Part shown: positions 56,356 to 64,000 of the stretch, piece by piece
Position numbering within the stretch: position 1 is the stretch's first letter
How the letters are laid out: every line of letters begins with the position of its first letter
Position numbers and translations under genes: made by a program
The notes under the pieces: generated by a model
What the model saw: the letters and a program-made list of their open reading frames with translations, nothing else
Told to the model about the DNA's origin: nothing
Database searches by the model: none
Origin: an uncultured Paracoccaceae bacterium
Lineage (GTDB): Bacteria; Pseudomonadota; Alphaproteobacteria; Rhodobacterales; Rhodobacteraceae
Direction: 5' to 3'
Assembly (NCBI GenBank): GCA_947496535.1
Contig: CANMDE010000003.1
Span: 434,001-498,000 of the forward strand
DNA length: 64,000 nt

Positions 56356-57519
56356 TCAGACCCAGGTGCCCTCAAAGTCTTGTGGCACCAGCAAAACATC
56401 CCGGTCGATGGTTCGGATATCCCTCCGCCCGCAAAGCGCCATTGTAGTGTCGAGCTCTTTGTGGATCACCTCAAGCGCCTTGGTCACGCCCGTTTCACCC
56501 ATCGCCCCAAGCCCATAGATATAGGCGCGCCCGATATAGGTTCCCTTCGCGCCAAGCGCCAAGGCCTTCAATACGTCCTGACCGGAGCGGATACCGCTAT
56601 CCATATGCACTTCGACCTGATCGCCCACCGCAGCGACAATAGAAGGCAACATACGGATCGCGGACAATGCGCCATCAAGCTGTCGCCCGCCATGGTTGCT
56701 GACTATAATCGCGTCTGCCCCGATCTCGGCAGCTTTGCGGGCATCCTCGACATCCAGAATACCTTTGAGGATCAGCTTGCCACCCCACTTTTCTTTCAGT
56801 TTCGCGATCTTGTCCCAGTCGAGTTGGAGATCGAACTGTTCCGTTGTCCACGAAGACAGGCTGCTGGTATCGCCCACATCTTTTGCGTGGCCGACGATAT
56901 TGCCAAAGCTACGGCGTTTGGTTTTCATCATCTCCATGCCCCAGCGCCATTTGGTCGCGAGATCGATGAGTGTAGGGATCGTCAGCTTTGGCGGGGCGGT
57001 CAGTCCGTTTTTCAGGTCCTTATGCCGTTGGCCCAGAATTTGCAGGTCAAGCGTCAGAACCAGCGCGGAACACCCTGCGTTCTTGGCCCGAGCGATGATG
57101 TTGTCCACAAATTCTTCGTCCTGCATCACATATAGCTGAAACCAGAACGGGGCATTCGTATGTTCTGCCACATCCTCGATCGAGCATATCGACATGGTGG
57201 ACAAGGTGAACGGGACACCGAATTTTTCTGCGGCTTTTGCAGCCTTGATCTCACCATCTGCGTTTTGCATACCTGTCAGCCCGACTGGGGCAAGTGCCAC
57301 AGGCATCGCCACATCCTGCCCGATCATCTCTGACTTCGTTGTGCGGTTCGACATATCCACGGCCACCCGCTGCCTTAGCCGGATTTTGTCGAAATCAGAT
57401 GTGTTTTCGCGAAAGGTCTGTTCGGTCCAGCTGCCGCTTTCAGCGTAGTCATAGAACATCTTTGGCACGCGACGCTTATGCAACCGCTTGAGGTCATCGA
57501 TAGTAGTGATAACGGCCAT
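56356..57519 (-). CDS. lldD: FMN-dependent L-lactate dehydrogenase / alpha-hydroxyacid oxidase
   Basis: A 387-residue flavoenzyme oxidising L-lactate (or a related 2-hydroxy acid) to pyruvate. ATG 57519 is chosen because aggggaac is placed in front. The TIM barrel has ALAPVGLTGMQNADGE, the substrate Tyr in WFQLYVMQD, the catalytic His in SNHGGRQLDG and the FMN loop MDSGIRSGQDVLKALALGAK. Membrane-linked respiratory members lack a helix too, so membrane attachment cannot be excluded. Glycolate or mandelate dehydrogenase is the alternative. Confidence 0.87.
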   Translation of the reverse strand: MAVITTIDDLKRLHKRRVPKMFYDYAESGSWTEQTFRENTSDFDKIRLRQRVAVDMSNRTTKSEMIGQDVAMPVALAPVGLTGMQNADGEIKAAKAAEKFGVPFTLSTMSICSIEDVAEHTNAPFWFQLYVMQDEEFVDNIIARAKNAGCSALVLTLDLQILGQRHKDLKNGLTAPPKLTIPTLIDLATKWRWGMEMMKTKRRSFGNIVGHAKDVGDTSSLSSWTTEQFDLQLDWDKIAKLKEKWGGKLILKGILDVEDARKAAEIGADAIIVSNHGGRQLDGALSAIRMLPSIVAAVGDQVEVHMDSGIRSGQDVLKALALGAKGTYIGRAYIYGLGAMGETGVTKALEVIHKELDTTMALCGRRDIRTIDRDVLLVPQDFEGTWV

Positions 57520-57716
57520 GGATGTTCCCCTCAAATTGGTCATGAAGTCATACCAATTCGGGAAAGGCTGTCAAAGCGATAAAGCGCGCAAATTCCGCTC
57601 CCTCTTTGGTGGTGTGCTTATTTTTGGTGTCAAAACGATGACATTTGTCAGACACGGCTTGCGCCTTCCCCGATGAGTTGCCACGATACCAACAATAAGA
57701 CTCAAAGGAGAGCTGT

Positions 57717-58715
57717 TTGGCCACTGGTGCGCTGACCCCACCCGCTGAAAATGTCACCGAAGCCCTGTTGGAATTTCCAGATAACTTCCTGCTGATTGAC
57801 TTGTGTGGTGAATACGATCGCAACCTGACCACTATTGAGGACAAGCTGGGCGTCCAGATATTGCGACGTGGCAATCAGCTGGCAGTGATCGGAGATGATG
57901 GAGCCCGTCAGGACGCAACCGACGTACTTCGCTCTCTCTATAATCGGTTGGAAGCTGGCAAGTCGCTTGAGCCCGGCGATATTGATCGTGAGCTGCGGAT
58001 GGGTTTGGATCAGCCTGCGGACGACCAGATCGAACTGTTCAAGGGCGAGCCCGCCCGCATCGAAATCAAGACACGCAAAAAGCTGATTGAGCCGCGGACA
58101 GATGCCCAAAAGGCCTATGTAAAGGCTTTGTTTGACAATGAACTCGCCTTTGGCATTGGTCCAGCCGGTACTGGCAAGACTTATCTTGCCGTCGCCGTCG
58201 GCGTGAACATGTTGATCAACGGCAATGTCGACAAGATTATCCTGTCTCGCCCCGCGGTCGAGGCCGGTGAAAAGCTCGGATATCTGCCAGGTGACATGAA
58301 GGACAAGGTCGATCCTTATATGCAACCTCTCTATGACGCTTTAGGGGATTTCCTGCCCGGCAAGCAAGCTGGCAAGATGATCGAGGAAAAGGTGATCGAA
58401 ATCGCGCCACTGGCCTTTATGCGCGGGCGGACGTTGTCCAATGCTTTTGTCGTGTTGGACGAAGCGCAGAATGCGACGACCATGCAGATGAAGATGTTCC
58501 TGACCCGTTTGGGCGAGGGCTCGCGGATGGTTGTGACTGGTGACCGGACGCAGATCGACCTGCCACGCGGTGTGAATTCGGGGCTTTGGGATGCCGAACG
58601 GCTTTTAAAGAGCATTCCCAAGATCAGTTTTAACTACTTCACATCAAAAGACGTGGTGAGGCATCCGCTCGTGGCGGCAATTATCGAAGCGTATGAGGCG
58701 GATACCGAAAGGTGA
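57717..58715 (+). CDS. phoH: PhoH-like ATPase
   Basis: A 332-residue cytoplasmic PhoH-type P-loop ATPase/RNA helicase-like protein. The start is TTG 57717, with aaaggag 6 bases before it and no ATG nearby. Walker A is GPAGTGKTYLAV, then VVLDEAQNATTMQMKMFLTR (Walker B and helix), and GDRTQIDLPR. The N-terminal domain (about 1-110) is the usual PhoH extension. It overlaps ybeY by 4 bp (GTGA), giving the conserved phoH-ybeY order. Confidence 0.93.
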   Translation: MATGALTPPAENVTEALLEFPDNFLLIDLCGEYDRNLTTIEDKLGVQILRRGNQLAVIGDDGARQDATDVLRSLYNRLEAGKSLEPGDIDRELRMGLDQPADDQIELFKGEPARIEIKTRKKLIEPRTDAQKAYVKALFDNELAFGIGPAGTGKTYLAVAVGVNMLINGNVDKIILSRPAVEAGEKLGYLPGDMKDKVDPYMQPLYDALGDFLPGKQAGKMIEEKVIEIAPLAFMRGRTLSNAFVVLDEAQNATTMQMKMFLTRLGEGSRMVVTGDRTQIDLPRGVNSGLWDAERLLKSIPKISFNYFTSKDVVRHPLVAAIIEAYEADTER

Positions 58716-59203
58716 CAGTAGATTGCGTGATCGAAGATGCCCGGTGGGGCAATGTCGAAGCACTTGCCCAGATCGCCTCAAACGCGGCTTTTGACCGTCT
58801 CGGACTGGAACCATCCGTCTTCGAAATCAGCCTACTGGCTTGTGATGATGTCCGGATTGCAGCGCTCAACAACGATTTTCGTGAGAAATCGCAGCCAACA
58901 AATGTACTCAGCTGGCCGTCCGCCGAACGTGCCGCGGCAATAGACGGCGAAATGCCGCTGCCCCCGACGCCGGGGCGAGATGCCGAGCTAGGAGATATTG
59001 CCATTTCATACGACACCTGCCAGCGCGAGGCTGAACAGGCAGGTAAATCGATGGAAGATCATACGTTGCATCTTCTGGTGCATGGCACCCTCCATCTATT
59101 GGGTTTCGATCATGTGCGTGATCATGATGCCACCTTGATGGAGGGGCTCGAAACAGAGATACTTGGCAAACTGGGTATTTCTGACCCATATAATGTCAAT
59201 TAG
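58712..59203 (+). CDS. ybeY: rRNA maturation RNase YbeY
   Basis: A 163-residue metal-dependent endoribonuclease for 16S rRNA 3'-end maturation and ribosome quality control. The zinc motif is HGTLHLLGFDH, with the conserved Arg in FREKSQPTNVLSWP upstream. It starts at GTG 58712 overlapping phoH. The corC-like gene follows 30 bp after its stop. Confidence 0.94.
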   Translation: MTVDCVIEDARWGNVEALAQIASNAAFDRLGLEPSVFEISLLACDDVRIAALNNDFREKSQPTNVLSWPSAERAAAIDGEMPLPPTPGRDAELGDIAISYDTCQREAEQAGKSMEDHTLHLLVHGTLHLLGFDHVRDHDATLMEGLETEILGKLGISDPYNVN

Positions 59204-59233
59204 GGCGTGAGTGCCCGCATAGGTAAGGATAAA

Positions 59234-60118
59234 ATGGGCGATACCGGCGACGGGCCATCTATTGCAGCGCAAAGCGCGCAATCGGATAGTGATGAAAAGC
59301 AAACTGGCCTAATGGGCCGCATTTTTAACATGCTGAATGGTGGAGCGCCTCAAGTGGTAGACGCCGCCCCGTCGCAGGAAACCACCCCTGAAAGACCCAT
59401 GTTGGGCCTTCTAAACCTGCGCCGCAAACGGGTCGAGGATGTTGCCGTCCCAAAGCCTGAAATCGTGGCCGTTCCAGTTTCTATCACAAAGGACGAACTT
59501 GTTGAGCTGTTCCGTGACTGCGGCCTGACCCGCTTGCCGGTCTTTGACGGGACGCTGGATACGCCCATCGGCTTTGTGAACCTTAAGGATTTTGCGCTTC
59601 GCCACGGGTTCAATGGCGACAGCCCGGATATGGATATACGCGCCATGGTGCGTCCTCTGATCTATGTTCCTCCCTCCATGACCCTTGGTGTGCTGTTGCA
59701 GAAAATGCAGGCCGAGCGGATCCACATGGCGCTTGTTATCGATGAGTATGGCGGGACTGACGGCTTGGTCACGATCGAGGATCTGCTTGAACAGGTCGTG
59801 GGTGAGATTGAAGACGAGCATGACATAGAAGAGGCCAAGAGCTGGGCACTTGAAAAACCTGGCGTCTACATGGCGCAGGCCCGGACAGAGCTTGAGGATT
59901 TCGAGGCCGAGATTGGCATGAAGCTGACCCGCCCCGCAGAGATCGACGAAGAAGAGATCGATACGCTGGGTGGCTTGGTCACGATGCTATCGGGGCATCT
60001 GCCAGCGCGCGGTGAGGTGATCATCCATCCTGAAGGTCCCGAATTTGAAGTGGTCGAGGCTGATCCGCGCCGGATCAAACGTCTGCGCGTCCGGCTACCG
60101 GGGGTGGCTGATGCCTGA
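59234..60118 (+). CDS. CorC/HlyC-family CBS-domain protein
   Basis: A 294-residue protein with two CBS domains (about 70-205) and a C-terminal transporter-associated CorC_HlyC domain (about 210-290). It lacks the DUF21 membrane part, as in CorC. ATG 59234 is chosen because taagga precedes it; GTG 59207 is an alternative. Key blocks are [40 protein letters not shown] and [16 protein letters not shown]. It assists magnesium/cobalt transport in relatives. Lies between ybeY and lnt, and overlaps lnt by 8 bp. Confidence 0.88.
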   Translation: MGDTGDGPSIAAQSAQSDSDEKQTGLMGRIFNMLNGGAPQVVDAAPSQETTPERPMLGLLNLRRKRVEDVAVPKPEIVAVPVSITKDELVELFRDCGLTRLPVFDGTLDTPIGFVNLKDFALRHGFNGDSPDMDIRAMVRPLIYVPPSMTLGVLLQKMQAERIHMALVIDEYGGTDGLVTIEDLLEQVVGEIEDEHDIEEAKSWALEKPGVYMAQARTELEDFEAEIGMKLTRPAEIDEEEIDTLGGLVTMLSGHLPARGEVIIHPEGPEFEVVEADPRRIKRLRVRLPGVADA

Positions 60119-61607
60119 TTTGTCGGCCCGGTTTTGGGGGCTGACGGGGCGTGCAAGGTTTTTGATCATTGCCATATTGGGCATCGTCGCCGGGCTTGGT
60201 CAGGCTCCGCTTGATCTTTGGCCTGCAACTGTTCTGGCTTTGGCGGCCGCCTTTACCCTTTATCCAGCCAATGGAACTGCGAAACAGGCGGCCATATTTG
60301 CGTGGTTTTTTGGGTTGGGCTATTTCGGTTTTACCCTGCGCTGGATTGTTGAACCCTTTCTGGTCGACATCGTGCGCCATGGGTGGATGGCACCATTTGC
60401 GTTGGTGTTTATGGCAAGCGGCGCGGCCCTTTTTTGGGCGATCGCGGCATATGCGGCCAGACGATTGTCTGGCGGGGTGGTGCAATTTGCACTGCTGCTG
60501 ATCTGGGTTGAGATCGCGCGTTCTCTCATCCTGACTGGGTTCCCGTGGGTTTTGTTGGGCCATATCTGGATCCCGACATCGCTTTCACAGCTAAGCGCGT
60601 TTGGCGGACCGCATCTTTTGACTGGTATCACGGTCTTAGCCGCCTTGGCTGTTATGATGTTGGGCAGGGCAGGTCGGGTCCGCTGGGTGGGCCTTGCGGT
60701 CGTTGGGGTTTTGTTAGCAGGCGCATTGACGCTTCGCGTGGGACCTTCTGAACCTGTAAATGGTCCCGTTGTCCGCTTGGTCCAGCCCAACGCGCCACAA
60801 CATCAGAAGTGGGACCCGGCTTATCGCGATCAGTTTTTGACGCGCATGTTGCAGTTCTCGGCCCAAGGTGACGTGCCTGATCTGATCGTGTGGCCGGAAA
60901 CATCTGTCCCCACGCTGTTGAATTATCTGGAGCAGGACACAAGCGTCATAGCCGATGCCGCACGCGGTGCGCCGTTGATCTTTGGCATTCAACGCCGGGA
61001 TGAGCTGTCGAACTACTACAATAGCTTGGTGGTGTTGCGCGCGGGGGGCGTGGTCGGAGACATCTACGATAAGCGCCATTTGGTTCCGTTTGGTGAATAC
61101 ATTCCGGGTGCAGGGCTGCTGGGCCGGGCTGGTGCGACGGGGCTGGCCAAGAATCTGGGTTCGGGCTTTAAGTCCGGGGCGCATCCGGGGCCAGTCGATC
61201 TACCGGGTATTGGTGCGGCTATCCCGCTGATTTGCTATGAAGGCATATTTGCCGAAGAGATTGCCACCGGTGCTGACCGTGCCCGTTTGATCGTTCTGAT
61301 CACTAATGACGCCTGGTTCGGACAGGCGGTGGGGCCTTATCAGCATTTGGCGCAAGCCCGTTTGCGAGCCATTGAACAAGGCTTGCCATTGGTCCGCGCT
61401 GCAAATACCGGGGTGAGCGCGATGATTGATGCAAAGGGGCGGGTTACTGCGACTATCCCATTGGGCGAGGATGGTGCCGTGGATGCGGCTCTGCCACCTG
61501 CATTGCCCGAGACGCTTTATAGCCGTTGGGGCGACTGGCCTGTTTTTGGGTTGCTTCTCATCATGACTTTGGGTGCCTTTATCATGCGCAGCCGTGATAA
61601 TGATTGA
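60111..61607 (+). CDS. lnt: apolipoprotein N-acyltransferase
   Basis: A 498-residue inner-membrane enzyme that adds the third acyl chain to lipoproteins. The N-terminal half has about six helices. The C-terminal nitrilase domain has the Glu-Lys-Cys triad: E in VWPETSVP, K in YDKRHLVPFGE and C in ICYEGIF. ATG 60111 follows gggggtgg. It is coupled to corC by an 8-bp overlap. Confidence 0.95.
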   Translation: MPDLSARFWGLTGRARFLIIAILGIVAGLGQAPLDLWPATVLALAAAFTLYPANGTAKQAAIFAWFFGLGYFGFTLRWIVEPFLVDIVRHGWMAPFALVFMASGAALFWAIAAYAARRLSGGVVQFALLLIWVEIARSLILTGFPWVLLGHIWIPTSLSQLSAFGGPHLLTGITVLAALAVMMLGRAGRVRWVGLAVVGVLLAGALTLRVGPSEPVNGPVVRLVQPNAPQHQKWDPAYRDQFLTRMLQFSAQGDVPDLIVWPETSVPTLLNYLEQDTSVIADAARGAPLIFGIQRRDELSNYYNSLVVLRAGGVVGDIYDKRHLVPFGEYIPGAGLLGRAGATGLAKNLGSGFKSGAHPGPVDLPGIGAAIPLICYEGIFAEEIATGADRARLIVLITNDAWFGQAVGPYQHLAQARLRAIEQGLPLVRAANTGVSAMIDAKGRVTATIPLGEDGAVDAALPPALPETLYSRWGDWPVFGLLLIMTLGAFIMRSRDND

Positions 61608-61643
61608 CCTTCTTATTCCCACCGCTTAGACGGACGACTGGTT

Positions 61644-61690
61644 CTGTCACAACGGCTTCCTGACGTGACAGATATTTTTTATTGGAGCAC
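61644..61690 (+). promoter_or_regulatory. SAM/SAH riboswitch of metK
   Basis: The sequence cacaacggcttcctgacg, flanked by tgtcac/gtgaca arms (61645-61650 and 61665-61670), matches the SAM/SAH riboswitch consensus, including ttggagca at 61682-61689. That last part contains the metK ribosome-binding site (ggag) and can pair with ggcttcc to form the pseudoknot. Ligand binding would therefore block translation of SAM synthetase, a feedback loop known for Rhodobacterales. Confidence 0.9.
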
Positions 61691-61696
61691 ATCCCC

Positions 61697-62881
61697 ATGG
61701 CACGACAAGACTATATCTTCACCTCGGAATCAGTGTCCGAGGGACACCCGGATAAAGTGTGTGACCGAATCTCAGACGCAGTTCTGGATGCATTTTTGGC
61801 CGAAGAGCCGGAGGCGCGGGTTGCTTGCGAGACATTTGCCACAACCAACCGTGTTGTCATTGGGGGTGAGGTTGGTCTGTCTGATCAGGCGAAACTGACC
61901 GACTATATGGGCCGGGTCGAGGATATTGCGCGGGCTTGTATCAAGGATATCGGCTACGAGCAGGACAAGTTCCATCATGCGACCTGCAAGGTGACCAACC
62001 TGCTGCACGAGCAATCCGCGCATATCGCCCAAGGGGTGGATGCTGCTGCGGACAAGGATGAAGGTGCCGGCGATCAGGGCATCATGTTTGGTTACGCAAC
62101 CACCGAGACAGCCGAGCTGATGCCAGCCCCTATTCAATACGCCCACGCAGTGCTGCGCCGTTTGGCAGAGGTGCGCAAATCGGGCGAGCAGCCGACGTTG
62201 CGCCCGGACGCCAAGAGCCAGATTTCATTGCGTTACGCAGGTGGTAAACCGGTTGAGGTGACCTCTATCGTTCTTTCCACGCAGCACCGTGATGAAACGC
62301 AAACCAGCGCTGACATACGGGCGATTGTCGAACCTTACATCCGCGAGGTTTTGCCAGATGGTTTGATCACAAATCAAACCGAATGGTGGGTGAACCCAAC
62401 CGGTACCTTTGTCATCGGTGGCCCGGATGGGGACGCAGGGCTAACGGGGCGCAAGATTATCGTTGATACCTATGGCGGCGCAGCCCCACATGGGGGTGGT
62501 GCGTTTTCTGGCAAAGATCCGACAAAGGTTGATCGCTCGGCCGCTTATGCCGCACGATATCTGGCGAAGAATGTCGTAGCCGCCGGTATGGCAGAACGCT
62601 GCACAATCCAGCTGAGCTATGCAATCGGCGTGGCCAAGCCCTTGTCCATTTATGCCAATACGCATGATACGGGCGCCGTTGATCCGGAGGCGATTGAACG
62701 GGCAATTGCTGAGGTCATGGACCTGACCCCACGCGGCATTCGCCAGCATCTGGGTTTGAACAAACCAATCTACGAACGCACAGCTGCGTATGGCCATTTC
62801 GGACGGACACCCGAAGCAGATGGCGGGTTCAGCTGGGAGCGGACAGATTTGGTTGATGCGTTAAAGGGGGCGGTGGGTTGA
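61697..62881 (+). CDS. metK: S-adenosylmethionine synthetase
   Basis: A 394-residue enzyme forming SAM from methionine and ATP. N-terminal block [20 protein letters not shown], then [11 protein letters not shown], and [23 protein letters not shown] are diagnostic. ATG 61697 lies 9 bases after the riboswitch's ggag. Its stop codon (62879-62881) sits inside a REP-like palindrome, so the 3' end of the gene overlaps a repeat. Confidence 0.97.
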   Translation: MARQDYIFTSESVSEGHPDKVCDRISDAVLDAFLAEEPEARVACETFATTNRVVIGGEVGLSDQAKLTDYMGRVEDIARACIKDIGYEQDKFHHATCKVTNLLHEQSAHIAQGVDAAADKDEGAGDQGIMFGYATTETAELMPAPIQYAHAVLRRLAEVRKSGEQPTLRPDAKSQISLRYAGGKPVEVTSIVLSTQHRDETQTSADIRAIVEPYIREVLPDGLITNQTEWWVNPTGTFVIGGPDGDAGLTGRKIIVDTYGGAAPHGGGAFSGKDPTKVDRSAAYAARYLAKNVVAAGMAERCTIQLSYAIGVAKPLSIYANTHDTGAVDPEAIERAIAEVMDLTPRGIRQHLGLNKPIYERTAAYGHFGRTPEADGGFSWERTDLVDALKGAVG

Positions 62882-62896
62882 AAACCCACCCTACGG
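62871..62896. repeat. solitary REP-like palindrome at the metK stop codon
   Basis: A palindrome ggtgggtt-gaa-aacccacc (62872-62890) is followed by ctacgg, reproducing the acccaccctacgg end of the RAYT-associated units 52 kb away. The centre differs (gaa/gaaa rather than tc). It lies across the metK stop codon and may act as a 3' stem-loop. Confidence 0.7.
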
Positions 62897-62976
62897 AGTA
62901 AGCTTTGTAAAGTGGCTCGCAAGCAGTCCACCTTGGCCGATTGCAGATGGCAGCAGCCCTTGTTACATGCCGCGTT

Positions 62977-64000
<1,024 letters not shown>

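Noticed and set aside
56380..57135. 251-codon open frame opposite lldD
   Set aside because: The minus-strand frame carries the full FMN-oxidase motif set, so the plus frame is an artefact of composition.

Overview
The window looks like chromosomal DNA of an alphaproteobacterium of the order Rhodobacterales (Roseobacter group). The evidence is the protein families (UbiK, MidA, YbjN, Hint-domain, DUF1194, a TadG-like VWA protein), the pst-phoU-phoB and phoH-ybeY-corC-lnt gene orders, and a SAM/SAH riboswitch before metK, a class known essentially from Rhodobacterales. The genus cannot be fixed from sequence alone. Most of the window is ordinary core genome, densely packed with many 1-20 bp overlaps and frequent GTG/TTG starts.

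Layout: 1-647 is the 3' part of an esterase of the LpqC/PHB-depolymerase type. 648-2024 is an AT-richer island holding a short inverted-repeat element and one orphan membrane protein. 2025-8792 carries a secreted VWA protein and, divergently, a Pho-box-preceded phosphate operon pstS-C-A-B-phoU-phoB. 8874-15225 has lepA, a REP/RAYT element, a DksA-like protein, a YbfF-like esterase, glyA and nadK. 15323-22008 has an orphan low-GC gene, prpE, two sugar- or sulfo-transferase-like genes and maeB. 22205-26675 is a nucleoside-salvage operon (cdd-deoA-deoB-add-upp). 26679-31379 has a DUF2461 protein, a DUF1007/NicO metal-transport pair, a MATE pump, a Hint-domain protein and a 51-residue protein that is easily missed. 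31625-36572 holds pgeF-midA-lgt, ubiK, and a kinase-fold protein coupled to an M42 peptidase. 36870-43939 has ybjN-like, proC-csaA-dehydrogenase, TrhA, ihfB-lapA-trpF and trpB. 44073-45674 is a compact set of two secreted PepSY-like proteins with poly-aspartate tails followed by a membrane-anchored LuxR-type regulator. 45671-54983 holds DUF2237, a serine hydrolase, DUF2332, pth, a TadG-like VWA protein placed between pth and rplY, a tandem Usp, an MFS transporter and a WYL regulator. 55206-64000 holds a glycosyltransferase-like gene, lldD, phoH-ybeY-corC-lnt, the riboswitch with metK, trmB and the start of aroA.

The clearest regulatory features are a three-unit Pho box before pstS (2841-2873), a perfect hairpin between pstS and pstC, and a SAM/SAH riboswitch enclosing the metK ribosome-binding site. 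The least explained features are the poly-Asp PepSY/LuxR locus, the REP pairs bracketing a RAYT transposase with a related copy at the metK stop codon 52 kb away, and the TadG-like gene splitting the usual rplY-pth pair. No tRNA, rRNA, CRISPR array or prophage was seen.
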